A DNA stretch of 64,000 nucleotides from Dugong dugon (GCA_030035585.1 CM057465.1:5617501-5681500); one strand, 5' to 3'. Numbered from the stretch's first letter, positions 19,010 through 60,520 are shown. Translations and numbers: made by a program. The notes: generated by a model from the letters alone, not told the origin.

Positions 19010-22000
19010 GTGAGTACGTACTTTCTGGGCCTGTGGCCTGGAAGCGCCTGCCCTGAGCCACTGGCTGGGCCGGCCGCCAGGCCTGCAGCTGCCACGTGGT
19101 ATGTTGTAGGCTTGTCCCTGCCCAGGCCCTGTAGATGTGACCTGAGCTCTTGCAGAATCTCCAGATCCCTTCCCCTCGAGCCCAGAGTTGAGCACCCACT
19201 GCACGGCCCAGGCTGAAACAGCCTGCCAGCTGAGAATGAAGGGGCCCTTGGCGGCCATCTCGTTTGAGGCTGTGCCATTGCTCCTGCTGGTTCCTATCTA
19301 GATGCTCTCAGCGCGGAGACCGACTTCCTGCAGCAGCTGCAGCGTTTGCTGGAGGGAGTGTGTCCTGAGGCCCCGGGCTCCCGAGAATCTTCCCTGAGCC
19401 CAGTGGGTCCTGGGCTTGTTTCCGGAGATCGTGGTGGGGGGAAGCTGACTGATGCATTACTTAACGGGGGACACAGTGACAGCGACAAGGCTCCTTTGTT
19501 CAGGCGGTTTCCTCTGCTGAGCAGGAACCTGGGGTGTTATCACATGACCCTGTCGGTCTCATCTGATGTGCAGTGTGAGGCCAGGCCTGCCTCCTGGGGG
19601 GTGGATAGAGGCCCTGGCTCCCCCTGGGTGGAAGCAGGCAGCTTGGGAGGAGGTGCCGTCTGCTAGGGGTGCAGGGGAGGGCTGGGGAATCCTGGAGGGA
19701 GCCCTGTTCTCCCTACCCCTCCCCAGTGAACAGGCTGGGGTCTGGGGAGTCATGGTGTGCCAGCCTTTGAGGCCCTCCACCATGGCCCCGATTCTTGGGC
19801 TTCCTGTTATTATGTTACGCTGTGGCCTGGGTGGACCAGCCCCCACCCTGGCGAGCACGCGTCCAGGCCGTTCTGACAGCTGTCGTCCTTGCCTGCAGCC
19901 TCCTGGAGGAGAGCTACGTCCTGAAGGACCCCTTCACCGCAGACAGGGACAAGTTCCTGGTTCTTGGCTCACGATGCAGTGTGTGCAGCAGGCTGGTGTG
20001 CGTGGGCCCGGTGAGTTAGCACCCGGGGCTGGGACCCCCCGCCACACGTGGCCGTGGGAGAGGATGTGTGGCCCAGGGACCAGAGACTTGCCAAGGGTGG
20101 CGTGAGCATTGGCCTTTCCTCCCTGTGGTCATCCTCGGAGCCCCCCAGTCACCAGGTGGGGAGGGTGGCCAGGGCTCTGAGGGGCCAGCTGGCCCACCCC
20201 GTTATAGATAGGCCCAGCAGCCCAGAGGGGGAAGGGGCAGCCTAGAGTCAGTTAGGGGGTCTCGGCGTGGCCTGAGAAATGCTGGGAAATGGATTCTTGG
20301 AGGCCCCTCTTACCAGTAATGCACACGCCTGTGCCCTCTCCACGCTGGGTGGGACTGTGTCTCGTCGCTCTTGGAGGGACCTCCCAGAAGAAGGACATCT
20401 CTTTCCTTGAGCCTTTGTTGTGTGCTGGGTGAGGCTTCCTCAGTCCTTCCCCAAACCTAGTCAGGGGGAGCAGCACTGTACCCATTTTAGAGATGAGGAA
20501 ACAGGTTCAGAGAGGCTGAGGGGGCCAAGTTCACCGGGTTAGCTGAGCCTATTGTTTGAAAACCCACAGCTGGGAGGAGGCACAGCAGGCTAGTGGAGGA
20601 GCATGGCATGGGTGACTCTGGGGAGGGAGGAGCCTTCTGCCCTGGGGGTACAGGGCCAACAAGGGGAGCTGAGTCACGGACCACATGTCAAAGTCAGACT
20701 CTGTCCTCAGAGGTCAGGCTGGGGCTGAGTGGGGGGAAGCCACAGCATGGGCAGAGGCGGCATCCAGAGTACCTGAGGAGCACGGAGCACCTGGGGAGGA
20801 AGAGAGTCGGGGCAGGCAGGGTGGGGCCAGGTGGCACAGGGCCCAGAACGCCACCCCTTGGAACTGGGGGAGGTGCCCACGCAGCTCTCAGACCTCCAGC
20901 TTCCTCTACCCAGCCTGTCCCATGGGAGGGTTCCCTTCCAAGAAGTGAAGGAGGTGCGGCCTTGTATCAGCCGAGGTGCATTCTAAGCTGTTGTAAGAGA
21001 CCCCCCAAAACACAGTGGCCTCAGTAAGAGCAACGTGCATTTATTTCCCTTTCTTCTGCATAAGAGTCTAGAAGCAGGCGGTCCAGGGCTGGGTGGGGTC
21101 ATCCACTTTGGGTCCACTGACTGTCCCGACTCCCAGCCAGCGGGAAGGGGCGGGGGAGCTAATGCGCATTCTTTTGAAGGGGTGACTAGGAAGCGATACA
21201 CATAGCTTCCGATGACACCCTGCCCCCCGGCCAGGACGAAGTCAACCAGGCGCAAAGGGGGCTAGGGAATGTCCTGAGCTGGGGCCGTGTGCCAAGTTGG
21301 GGCTCAGGGGTCCACTTATAGGACACGGTTGGACATGTCTGCTGGTCCATGGTGTCCTGTGGGCTGTGGGGCTGTCCTTGTGGACCCTGCTGTGGTCATC
21401 AGGAGATGCAGGGATCTCCAGCTTCTGACTCTTTTGCGGGGCCTAAGTAACAGCTCCCTTTGTTGGCGGTCGCCCCTGTGATAGGGCCGCATGCCCCTTT
21501 AGGAAAGCTGCGCTCCCAGCAGCCTTTACACAGCTCAGCCTCCAGCAGCAGCAGCGGGTGGCGGCTTCTTGGGTGTGTTTACTGGGCCGTCGAGGTGGTG
21601 CTGAGAGTCTGCCTCCCTGTGAGCTGGGCCTGCCTCCCGCCGTCCCTCGCCCCGCTGGAATCCTGCCCCGTGAGCCAGCTCACAGCTAGCACCCTCTCCT
21701 TAGGTGTCCACAGGCCCCAACCGAGCCTCTCACACCCTCCTCTTTAGCAGGCCCCCAGCCAGGCAAACTGCCCAGTCCTAGCACACCCGCCCACTGGGCC
21801 CTGCTCACACCGGCTCGGCCGTGACCTTGGCTCGGTCCTTGCCAGTTCTGGCCTGTATTACCCCACCGTCTAGCCTCCCTGTCTCCACGTGCCCCCTCCT
21901 AGTCTCACTGTACGCCGTCTGTCACCCCTACTTCTCACCCCCACCCCATCCCCACTTGCAGTCCTTCACCAACTTCCTCTTCTTGGCAAAGATGAAGCTC

Positions 22001-22277
22001 CTCCAGGTGGCCTGCCAGGCCCTGTACTCCCTGCCGCCTCTGTTTCTGCATCCTGGGGGGCCTGGCCTCTGGGAGAAGCTGTTCTCAGTCCCAGGATACT
22101 CAGCGCCCTTCCGTCCTCCTTCCTCTTCAGGAATGCAGTTTATTCTACACCAAGAGATTTTGCCTCCCTTGTGTCTGGGAGAACATCGATGCTTTCCCAC
22201 AGGAAATCCGGCAAGACGTGGAGAAGAGGAAAGCTCTGGCCAGGACGCCCTGCGGCAAGCCCAGTTCTCGGACCTGA
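18897..22277 (+). CDS. CDPF1: Cysteine-rich DPF motif domain-containing protein 1
   Basis: Three coding exons, 18897-19009, 19899-20010 and 22131-22277, join with GT-AG borders to give 123 residues, the length I recall for the human protein. Visible: CxxC pairs at 15/18, 64/67 and 86/89, extra Cys at 72, 77 and 116, and the name-giving Asp-Pro-Phe at 48-50. The Cys pairs suggest a small zinc-binding fold; the biochemical function of the family is unknown to me. The first coding exon begins exactly at the ATG (acceptor ttgtag|ATGG), so the 5'UTR comes wholly from upstream exon(s). It is followed by a convergent PPARA. A CpG-island promoter implies broad expression. Confidence 0.93.
19899..20010 (+). 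CDS. CDPF1: CDPF1 coding exon (second of three)
   Basis: 112 bp between acceptor cctgcag and donor gtgagt. Completes codon 38 and runs to Pro75, carrying the DPF motif and Cys64/67/72. Confidence 0.93.
20011..22130. other. CDPF1 intron 3, GC-rich
   Basis: About 2.1 kb. A MIR-like fragment lies at 20400-20560, and an old interspersed-repeat-like stretch near 20980-21110 could not be assigned. Long GC-driven ORFs here have no family similarity and do not share the CDPF1 frame. Confidence 0.5.
20400..20560 (-). mobile_element. MIR SINE fragment
   Basis: Contains the classic reverse-MIR core gtacccattttagagatgag followed by gaaacaggttcagagaggct. It lies in CDPF1 intron 3. Confidence 0.65.
22131..22277 (+). 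CDS. CDPF1: CDPF1 coding exon (third of three)
   Basis: 147 bp from acceptor ctcttcag to TGA at 22275-22277. Encodes residues 76-123 with Cys77 and the 86/89 CxxC pair. Confidence 0.93.
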   Translation, partial: ECSLFYTKRFCLPCVWENIDAFPQEIRQDVEKRKALARTPCGKPSSRT

Positions 22278-23075
22278 GGGCAGCCAGGGGCCAAGTGGGC
22301 AGCCCCTGCATGGAGCTTCAGGGGACAGCTGCGGCCCGGGCCAGGCTGCTGCTGAGCTGGAGGCCGTGGTGCCTGGCTTCATTCCTGAGTTGTGTCTCCA
22401 GCCAGGGGAGCTGAGCAGGCCAGCCTGCAGCAGCAACGGGCAGACGCAGGACAAACACCTCACCAGTCCGGTCCAGGCACTGCAGGGCTCCTCTAGTGCC
22501 GAGGACCCTGGAGCACTGGGTGTGGCTGGCCCTCAGGCCCAGAGACCATGGGACAGCAGCTGCCCAGAAAGGGAAGCCCAGGCCAGCCTGCTGGTCCTCC
22601 CTCTGCCTGGGACTGGGGGTCGAGGCCTTGCTTCCAGGCCCTCCGGCTCATCTGCTGACCCACACATGGGCCTGGAGGTGCTTCGCTCGCTTCATGTTCA
22701 CCCCTCAAATACGGGGTCCCCGCCTCTGCTGCCCTTGCTGTGCTGGCTGGAGGACGCAGCCGTGGGGAGACAGAGGCCCCTGGTCACGGTCTGGTGCGGG
22801 AGACCTCGAGTGGTCGTGGGCGGGAGGTGACCGATAGTCCGAGCAAAGATGCGGATGGCTCACCAAGAGGGAGTCTGTGGGCGCTGGTGGGGAGAGATGG
22901 CCGAGCCGGTGATGCTCTCCCTTTAAGGCCACCTGACAGTGGCTACCTCCAGAGTGAGACTGGGAGGTTAGACGGGTGGAATTTTTACTTCACGTTCTTG
23001 TGGATTGCTTGGAAAATGCTGTTAACCTTGAATATGTATTGTATTTATGATTAAAAAACCAAAGAAGCAGTCCGT
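22278..23075 (+). other. CDPF1: CDPF1 3'UTR and poly(A) signal
   Basis: Non-coding, GC-rich, ending in an AT-rich stretch with ATTAAA at 23050-23055, the best poly(A) signal candidate. Cleavage is inferred some 15-25 nt further on. Confidence 0.6.
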
Positions 23076-23865
23076 TTTTGGAAACATCGCAAGACCCGCG
23101 GTTCTCCACCGCGTTCTGGGTCTGGCAGTGGACAGGTCTTGTGGGAAGCAGACTGCCGGCTTCCAGCTTTTTCTCCCTTCCCAGGCTTTGGCTCCAGCTC
23201 CAATCCCAACTCTGTTCCCTTGCCCCTACTCCCAAGTCAGATCTGCCTGGGGCTCCCTCCGCTCACCCTCACCTCAAAACCTGTGTTGCTGCCCATGTGC
23301 TCTCCATGTTGCCTCGGCCCTTGGTGCCTGTGAAGTCCAGCCCCACAGCCTACTGGGATGTTCCTGTGGTCCTGTCCCTATGGTGCCTCCCTGTAGCCCC
23401 TAACCCCACGGCCTGTTTTCCTGTGGCACCCCACCTGGCGGCCCCCTCCCCCATCACCTACGGGGTTCCAGTTGGCGTCATAATTCCCTGTGGGTTTACC
23501 TAGCAGACCCAGCTAGATGAGGAGCAGGGACTTCTCATCTTTTGTCACAATGGATGGCCGACTTACAGGGCCTGGGAAGTGTCGGAAACGGGGTTGGCGA
23601 AAGAAGGAAGAGCTTATACTGAGTGAGCGGTGGACTGGATTTTGTTTTAAAATGCCTATGCTTTCCAGTTTCCCGTTTCTGATTTCTTTGGACCAGTAGG
23701 TCACTTGGGGCCACATTATCCCAGGTCCGTTCCCACACTTAAGGACAAAAAGGTAATCCATGTGCAGGCGAGGGCGGCTGAGGTGGGCTGTTCTGGGCGG
23801 AGCGGACAGCAGGGGATTCGTTTTTTCCAAACGAATTCATTCATACAGCATCACTCAAAGCTCAC
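23076..23865. other. Spacer between the convergent CDPF1 and PPARA 3' ends
   Basis: About 0.8 kb without recognised genes or repeats; pyrimidine-rich on the + strand between about 23160 and 23450. Confidence 0.45.
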
Positions 23866-23885
23866 CAAATAATTTTAAAAAATAG

Positions 23886-23891
23886 TTTATT
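23886..23891 (-). terminator. PPARA: PPARA poly(A) signal AATAAA
   Basis: Reverse complement of tttatt in an AT-rich block, at the far end of the long non-coding tract following the PPARA stop. It implies cleavage near 23865 and a 3'UTR of about 7 kb, in line with the very long 3'UTR of human PPARA. Earlier alternative sites are possible. Confidence 0.5.
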
Positions 23892-26576
23892 TTGTAAAAC
23901 CATTAAGGCAAAACTGTGCCCTGAAATTAACCTTTCTCATTCGTCAGTCTTCAAAGAGGACATTCCGGACACGAAAGCCCCCATACATTCAGGCTACAGA
24001 TCAATACACACGATCAGTTCAATCTCTTCACAGGAAAAGGAGTAAGACCCGAGATTTGAAAAGAATTAAAGTGATATGTTCTAGTAGCCTGGAACCACCC
24101 GGTCAGTTAATGTGACTAGAACGATTGGATCGCCCTTCTACGCGCATGTGTTTCCTGAGGTCCTGAACACCTACCCATACCCAGAGTCTGCAGAGAGGAC
24201 GCCGAGGCCTGGGCAACAGCGTCTCCTTTGGAACGGCCCCTGTTTAGCGGTAAAAGCCAAGGTTTGTAGCCCCCAAGTGCTTTAATGAGAGTACAGGGCA
24301 CCCAACAATGGCGATGGTGAATGCGGGTCAAGAAAGCGAGTCTAGTCCTTGCTTCGGGACTGTATCCCCTTCCTCTGTGGGTCCCGGCAGGCCCCCCTGG
24401 CTGTGGGGTTTTAGCATGATGGCAGTGTGGAGTCAGGGCAGTACAAATGCACACCAATAAGCAGCTTCACCACGATATTAAAAAAAAAAAGACGCCTGTG
24501 GTTTCTGTCTTGTGCTTCAGGCGGGCTGTGAGATGCCAGCAGAGAAAACGCTGGTGCAGTGATTTCCAACAGCCTGTTCGATTGCCAGAGTTCTCTGGTA
24601 ATAACCCACAGGCAGTGATCACCTGAGGAGCAGACAGCTCCTGATGAAGTAGGAATAGTTGATGGTCTTAAGCGAAACACTTGTACAAAATCCACGTCCT
24701 CTCTTGAACCTGGTGTCTGAGAATGCCTTGCTGGTGGGAATGAAAACATTAAGAATCATTGGTGCTTTATGAAGTGTGGCAAAGGGGATGGATTTACACA
24801 GCAAGCGAATTCTGTGTGGCTCAGGAGAAATTGAAAGTTTTGACGTGTGTGTGTACATGTGTGTAGTTAGATTTCAGCTTCCTTTGTGTTCCCAATAGGT
24901 CCAAGAACCAGGCTTTCAAGAATATACCATCAATTAACACTGATTTCAAAAGACACATGATTGCAAATTAGTAAAATATATTAGGATGTTGTTTAAAAAC
25001 AAATCACGGCATTTGAGATATAGCTATTAACAGTTCTTTTAAATGTACAGTGTAGAAAAAATGGTGATACGCAACATGAATACTGCAGTCTTACCAGAAA
25101 GGGTAATAAGTGGTATTCATCTTTTTTGAGGTACTTTTTCTTTTAAGGTCTGAAAAAGGAACAGATTTTCTAAAAAAGACCTTTTCAAAAAGTGGATGGG
25201 TGGTTTGCCCTTGGAAAGATCAGTCGCTCAATAGTTTGGAGGGCCTGAAGCCTGACCCTCTCTGTCTTGAGGGAGCAGAGTTGAGGTCTGAGGCCCCCCA
25301 GAAGTGCCCTGGAGGGTCTAGGAAATGGGGTGGCCCCTGTACCCTGATTCTGTGCTCTCATGAGGAGGCAGGCTCATGGTGTGGGGGCTTGTTTGAGAAG
25401 ACTGGCTTGCATGATGCCATATTGATCTGCTGTACCAACAAATTTTAGATGCTGGCTGGAGGGCAAAGACAGGCAAGAGAGGATGAGGCTGGTATACTCC
25501 CGTCTGTGAAGAAAAACATGGACGTTCTTCACATTGGAACCAAACTAGCACACATTTTTAAAATAAGCAAGCTGACCTAGGCTTTAATTTGCTGTCTACG
25601 ATGTGAAAACCGATGTTTCTTATTTTTTGCAAATAATTTTAACAGCCATGGGGGCCACTGAGGTACTTGATGTTACCAGATGTTTCAACCAAGACCTGGC
25701 CTTGAATGTGGGCGTGGTCTGTTTTGTTTGGCAAAGGACATGGTTGTATATATTTCAGCGGAACCAGATCACATAGCTTCTCTTCCCTCACATAAAAAAG
25801 GTTCTTGGGGGAGTGGGGAGTAAATAATTATATTTCTCATGTCTCAAACTGCAATTCTGAGAAGGAGACGGTTAGCTGACGGTCCTACTCCAGACCTGAG
25901 GTGGCTTCCAGAGGTGCCTGGAGCTGGTCTCCGTTCTCTGAATAAGCACGGCCACACGAATGGCTTGTTTCTGATAAGCCTGCAGCCCACTCCACTGGAG
26001 TTAAGAACCTGCTGCTTTCCACAGAAATAGATAATGGAAATAATTATGTCATTATCTGAACTAATCCGTGAGGACTTACTCTCTTACACATGTCCAAGTT
26101 CACATTTAGCTTGTATTGTGGTTTCCAAAGAAATGCAACGGATTTCATATATTCTGTGTCAGATCCAAGTGGGGGATGATGGCCATTTTCCTGAATTCTG
26201 CTAAACTGGCAGGCAGAAACATATACCCACCCCAGGAAAAGACTACACCTCGACCTAAAACCTAGATCGAAGCTTAGAGATTTCTGGACAGAACGTCTGT
26301 CAGTGAAGTACACGGCCTTGGTGAAGTCCATGGGATTAGGGAGAGGAAAGCCACTTGATTATTCAATGGCATAAAAGAATTCTCTGGTTAGTGAGGCGCT
26401 GTCAGCACAATTCCTTTGCTCCTCAGAGCTGCAGGACAGCTGAGCTCTTCCCAGAGCCTTTCTGCTCTCTCACTTCGGCTGTGGCATCTGAGGTGGGCTT
26501 GGTGACTCGCCCTCACTACCACCTTTGTCAGGATGATAGAGTCACCGTCACTAAAAACAGAGATCTGGTTGGTAAG

Positions 26577-26975
26577 TGTCATGGTTTGAATTATGTCCCC
26601 CTAAAAATGTGTGTATCAATTTGGCTAGGCCATGATTCCTGGTACTGTGTGATTTTCCTGTATGTTGTAAACTTGTCTCTATGATGTTAATGAGGGAGGA
26701 TGGGTGGCAGTTGTGTTAGTAAGGCAGGACCTGATCTACAAGACTGGATTGTGTCCTGAGGCAATCTGTTGAGATTGGACCGGGGTCCCTGTGCCAAGAA
26801 GCTCCCAGTCTGGGGGAACACTGATGAGAAGGCCAAGAGAGAGAAAGCCTTCCCCTGTAGCTGACACCCTGAATTTGGACTTTTAGCCTACTTTACTGTA
26901 AGGAAATAAACTTCTCTTCATTAAAACCATCCACTTGTGGTATTTCTGTTATAGCAGCACTGGATGACTAAGACA
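26577..26975 (+). mobile_element. MaLR-type solo LTR with 5-bp target duplication
   Basis: A 399-bp LTR starting TGTCATGG and ending TAAGACA, flanked by GTAAG at 26572-26576 and 26976-26980. The 5-bp duplication fits ERVL/MaLR integration. It is antisense to PPARA, within the inferred 3'UTR. Confidence 0.8.
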
Positions 26976-27740
26976 GTAAGAATCATTAACTACAGTGCAG
27001 CCATGCTGATCAGCATGTCCAAAAAATGCCAGGCCACTTTTAAAATGAAAAGAATAAGCACGTAAAGTCAGGCTGTGGAGCTTCCCAACGCTTTGCAGAG
27101 CCAAGGCGGTGAGAACTGGGTGCATGAGGAAGTCTTCTGTGGACACTTTAACATCAGCGAGGTCTCCATTGGTGACAGTGATCTTGAGCTGTGATTTCCA
27201 TGGACAGTATAATCTCCTGGCCTCCCCTGAATCTCTACAGACAGTGTATAATCCCCTGGTCTCAACCTGAATCTATGCTGCTGGTCCGGATGTAAAAAGG
27301 AAGCCTGCAGAGGGCAGGCCAGCCCTCACTGGCACAGCCTCTCCATTGTCCATCGTCCACCCTCCTCCCCAGCAGGAGCCAGGTGTCATGCTCACCCCAA
27401 GGCATAAATGATCGCTAAGAACGGGAGACAGCACGACCCTCCGAAGCCCCGCACCAAGATGGCCTTTAACTCCGAGGCTGGATGTTTCCACTATAAATGG
27501 GGCATGATTCTGTTCTGACCTCTCCACGGGGCTGAGGACCAGAGGAGACAAAAGCCTGCTCTGAAAGCTGTGCAGAGCCATGGCGGGAGCTGGTTAGAGA
27601 CCTGGCATGTCTCTCCTGGTGGGGTCTGCGTTTTCAAGGCCCACACAGGTTGAACAGCCATTTAGGCCAGAGAAGGGGGAGGCCTGCAGGCCAGGCCAGC
27701 TGCAGCCGGAAGTACTGGACTCTCTGAGTGAGTTCAAAAC

Positions 27741-27941
27741 CTGCACGGGTTGCCCTGGAGTCAGTTCCGACTCCTAGTGACCCTACAGGACAGAGAAGAA
27801 CTGCCCTACTGGGTTTCCAAGACTGTAACCTTTACAGAAGCAGACTCTACATCTTTCTCCTGCAGAGCGACTGGTGGGTTAAAACCACCAACCTTTCGTT
27901 TAGCAGCCAAGCACTTAACCACTGTGCCACCAGGGCTCCTC
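27741..27941 (-). mobile_element. AfroSINE with 12-bp target duplication
   Basis: About 200-bp SINE ending in the tRNA-like head (aaccactgtgccaccagggc on the + strand), flanked by perfect TGAGTTCAAAAC at 27729-27740 and 27942-27953. It is sense relative to PPARA. Confidence 0.9.
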
Positions 27942-30067
27942 TGAGTTCAAAACAAGTGTTCAAAAAGACAGGCGTGGTCACCGTGTCAAGACAAGGGTCT
28001 CCAACCCTCCTTTGCGCTTCCCGCAGGTGAGTGTCCAATGTGCCTGGTGTCATGGCAGCTTGAGAAGGGACATGAGGCAGGAGTGTGTACGCAGACAGCC
28101 TTGTTCAAGAGCGGGCCAGAGTCATGAAAAGGGAGACAGGTCACAGACAGCCTTCTCCCCAGAGAAGGGAGTCTCACCCACGTAGTTTGAAACATCCTAA
28201 GCCAGACATATTTCCATGGTACTTGATGCTGAAGTCTGCTGAAACCCAGTGAGCAATGAAGGCACTCTTGTAATAGTTCCTATTTTGAACTAGTGAATTA
28301 TCAGCCTACATGTAACTATTGAAGATTAAGAAATCTTTGGGTGGCTCAAAACATTCTATAATTCGGCGAGTTGACAGTGACTGTTATTTAAAATAAATGG
28401 GAACATGTGATTTTACTTCCTATTGATACAGGTGGATGGTGCCAGGTGAGGTCACTTGGGTCTCCTTGCTGGCTTCCTCGGGGACATCACTGGTGGCATG
28501 AGGCTCAGCAACACTGCTGACCATCGTGTGGATGAATGCAGAGCCTGCACCTCTGGTCAGCTCAAAGGCTACTGCTGGAAGCCCAGAGTCAGGAGCTATT
28601 TTAAGTAGGTTTTATGAACATTTAAGTTTTATTCAATTCAAAGGACGAATTATTTATCTGGAAGGCTGGCTGTCGAGGTTCACAGTCCCGGCCATGTCTA
28701 TCTGGGTGGTGTCTGTCCAGGGCACATCAGAGTGAGAAACCGCCATGGACAGTGGAGGGAAGGTGGACTTGGTGTTTGAGTCCAGGCTCCGACCCAGCGA
28801 CCTTGGACACAACACCACCCCGAGTCTCCACAGCACTCCGCGTCCTCATTTCAGGAAACGATCTACTGGACATCATGGTTCTCACCGACTAGCTCTCTTC
28901 TAGAGAAGGGTGACCTCTTGATTGGTTTCCTGTACGGAATTACTTCTGTTTGCTCCCAGTTCCTAGTACCTGTAGCGCAAACTGTTTCCTGCTGGCCAGC
29001 AGAACTTTTGACTGGATGTTTTTTTAAAAAAAACCAAACCCACGAAATGTGCCAGTTTTAAAAGACTGTCCTAACGGTAAATGCTCACTTTTTTCTAGTT
29101 GAAGTCTCACAGCTGTACTGTCCTTTCTCCTGTCACATTTTCAGAATGCTGATCAGTATCAATCCCAATCCTTCCTCAATGGCAAATAATAATGATCTTA
29201 AATAAGCCACATGTTCTAAAGATGGAGGGGCAGGGGCACCAAGGAGCACACCCAGGCCGTAGGGGTGTAAGTCAGCGAGGCACCCAGTGGCCCAAGAAGG
29301 CAGAGTGGCAGCTCGGTCGGGGTCTGGCCTTGAGGTATTGCTGTTGAGAATTCCTGGAAGGTGCGGCTGTCAGTGGCGGTGGGCAGATGTGGACAGACTG
29401 GTGTTTCTTTCCTAGACACATCACCACCAGGATGCTGCGCTTCCAGCTGGACTGAGGTTTAGAAGTTGATCTTTAAGGCTCAAACGCATATCACAGATGT
29501 TGGGAAAACTGCCTTACGTAGAGTCTGAAAGGGAGCTCTGTCTAAATCTTTGTAAAAAGAATCAGGCTGCTGTGAAATTGGAGATTGATTAAAACTACCA
29601 TCTGAAGGACACGGTCCTTGGCCCTCTGGCACTCCAGGCTGGTTCACCCTCCCGCGCCCTCACTGGGAAGTCAGAGTTGCCTCATCTCCTCCACCCCAGG
29701 AAGTATCAGCTACCACTGAGAGTTAAAAAAAAAAAATACAGTTTCATACTTAAAAAAGCAATACAGGAAAAGACAAAAGAAGCTGCCTTGACACATTTAC
29801 AAATAATTTGTTGATTTACCCCCAAAATACTATGGTGCCCACAAAGAGCCGAGCCGACTGGTTTGGATTTGGTAGGAGACGGAGCGGAAAGGGTGGGAGG
29901 CGAAAATACATTCAGAGTTTTTCCTGTTCCCACTTATCACAGGTGCTAGCTTCAAACAGGTGTCTGTCAAGTCCGGGGGCGGGGGCAGGTCTTGAAATAG
30001 TGTTCTGGGATTTTCTACACAAATCTGGAAAGAGGCTTTTCCACATATCAGTACCACCATGAACACA

Positions 30068-30295
30068 AACCAAAAAAAAAAAAAAAAAAAAAATCAAACC
30101 CATTGTTAGGGAGTCAATTGTGACTCATAGTGACTCCACAGGACAGAGCAGAACTGCCCTGTAGGGTGTCCAAGGCTGTAATCTTTAAGGAAGCAGACTG
30201 CCACATCTTTTCTCCCTCAGAGCGGCTGGTGGGTTCGAACTGCTGACCTTTCAGTTAGCAGCTGAGCGCTTAACCACTGCGCCACCAGGGCTCCT
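30068..30295 (-). mobile_element. AfroSINE with long A/T tract
   Basis: Full-length SINE whose T-rich tail appears as an A run at about 30071-30092. Flanked by a 14-bp duplication (ccaccatgaacaca and ccaccaggaacaca) with one mismatch. It lies about 620 bp downstream of the PPARA stop, in the 3'UTR. Confidence 0.85.
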
Positions 30296-30915
30296 CCACC
30301 AGGAACACAGTGAACGGAAAACGCAACCGCCGCTGCGTTTTGATAGCTTATCAAATCTTTAAAATTCTAAATCCTATGATTAAAAAACAGCAAGTCAGGA
30401 AACAGAATTACAAGTCTGCCAAATAAATATTTTTGCTGCTTTTTAAATACCTCGCCTTTGGACATATCTAGATTGATAAGATTATAAAAGTAGTTAAAAA
30501 GTGCTGATTAGTATCCAAAATTACAAAGGAGCCCAACAGTCAAAAGGGAAGGCAGACCACATATTTTGAGGTTACCCAAGAATTAAACAGTAAATTACTA
30601 ACGGGAGAGAAAGAAACCTGCATTGATGAACGTCACGTGCCTGGAAATCAGACTGCTGAACACCATTCTTTTTAATTTTCCAAGTCCTGACTGTTAGCCA
30701 GTGATCACCAGCATTTGAATGCTCTGCATGCTCTTAAGGGGACTGGTTCAAACAAGAAAGAAATGTGAGACAGTATTCCAATTAGCTAGGGTATACGCCC
30801 TAAGGAGAAAGTGGCGGGCATTTGTGCAAAGTCGTGTGGCTCCGATTTCCCATTTGTAGTGCTGTCACATTAAATATCCTCGAAGAGTTTGTTTTCCTTA
30901 TGTATTCACAAGCAC

Positions 30916-59482
<28,567 letters not shown>

Positions 59483-59930
59483 CTGGGGAAAAGAGGAGAG
59501 ATTCAAGAGTCTTCAAAACATCACCGTCTTGTGTCTAAGTCAGGCTTAAGGGAAAAGGCTTTCATGTATGAGGTGTTTATTGATGAGGCACCATGAGTTA
59601 GTCTGCAGAGCTCCCATCCTGGGTCTGTCCCCTTGGGTCAACCACATCCTCCTGTGCTCCTCTGACTACTGCTGTGCTGGCAACCCCAAAGCTCATGTGC
59701 TCTTGTTCCTGCTGAGCTGCCTCCGGGGATCTGGATCAGTATATCCAGCTGACTCACAAATGCTTCCACCTGCAGGGCTCCCTTAATCCCCTCCTTGACA
59801 TGTCCTACACAGAACCCCTGTTTGCTTCCTTCCTCCCTTCCAGCTCTTCTGCAATTGTTAACTCAGCTAATGGCACCAGAATAAAGTCTTAACAACCCAT
59901 GTGCGCAACACCAAAAACACAATTCATCAT
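59483..59930. other. PPARA intron 3, adjacent to exon 4
   Basis: Nothing recognised. The start-codon exon of PPARA was looked for up to 64000 and not found. Confidence 0.45.
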
Positions 59931-59934
59931 CAAC

Positions 59935-60125
59935 AACAACAACAAAAAAAACAGTAAGTTGAACTTTATTAAAATTAAAAACTTCTGCAAAAGACATTGT
60001 GAAGAATGAAAAGTCAAGACACAGACTGGGAAAAAAGGGTTGCAAAACACTATCTGATAAAGGACTTGTATACAGGATATAGAAAGAACTTGTATAACGA
60101 AGCCTAAGAAGATTTATAGGAATAC
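59935..60125 (+). mobile_element. Old L1 ORF2 C-terminal fragment
   Basis: Matches the L1 ORF2 region reading aaacttctgcaaaagacatt, then tctgataaaggacttgtata, then aaagaacttgtataac. Confidence 0.55.
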
Positions 60126-60346
60126 AAAAATATCCATCACCTAACAAAGTTTACAATGTCTGGCATCCAATAAAAACTTACAAGACACCCAAAAAAGCAG
60201 GGAAATACACCTTCTCCTCACTATCTTGTTATCTAATATTTTGCATTTACAGTAGTAAAAGATCTACTATCCGACTATTTTGCTCATTAACAGTGTACGT
60301 CTGGCAGTAATGAACACTGAGGTGCGAGGTGAGAGTAATGCTGGCT

Positions 60347-60520
60347 GTGATGGTTAAGGTTATGCATTAGCTTGGCTGGGCCATGAATCTCAGTAGTTTG
60401 ACAGTTACGTAATGATGTAATTTGGTAGTTATGTAATGATGAATGATGTAGTCATCTTCCATTTTGGGATCTGATGTGGTCACCCTCCATTTTCACATAA
60501 CATAGATTTCGCTTAATGAC
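60347..60520 (+). mobile_element. ERVL-like LTR, 5' part
   Basis: Starts tgtgatggttaaggttatgc and shares gctgggccatgaatctcagt with the LTR at 4304. It is truncated after about 170 bp. Confidence 0.65.

Larger units (their letters stand above)
23866..30915 (-). other. PPARA: PPARA 3'UTR (inferred extent)
   Basis: No ORF of recognisable family was found. The tract includes an LTR (26577-26975) and two AfroSINEs (27741-27941, 30068-30295) that would be part of the mature mRNA if the distal poly(A) site is used. The extent is inferred from the AATAAA at 23886 and knowledge of human PPARA. Confidence 0.55.

Noticed and set aside
19566-20105. 179-codon ORF over the second CDPF1 coding exon
   Set aside because: Different frame from the conserved CDPF1 residues; shadow of a GC-rich intron.
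21889-22830. 313-codon ORF overlapping CDPF1 exon 3 (coding) and its 3'UTR
   Set aside because: Not in the CDPF1 frame, no family similarity, GC-rich composition; the real exon is 22131-22277 with conserved protein and splice sites.
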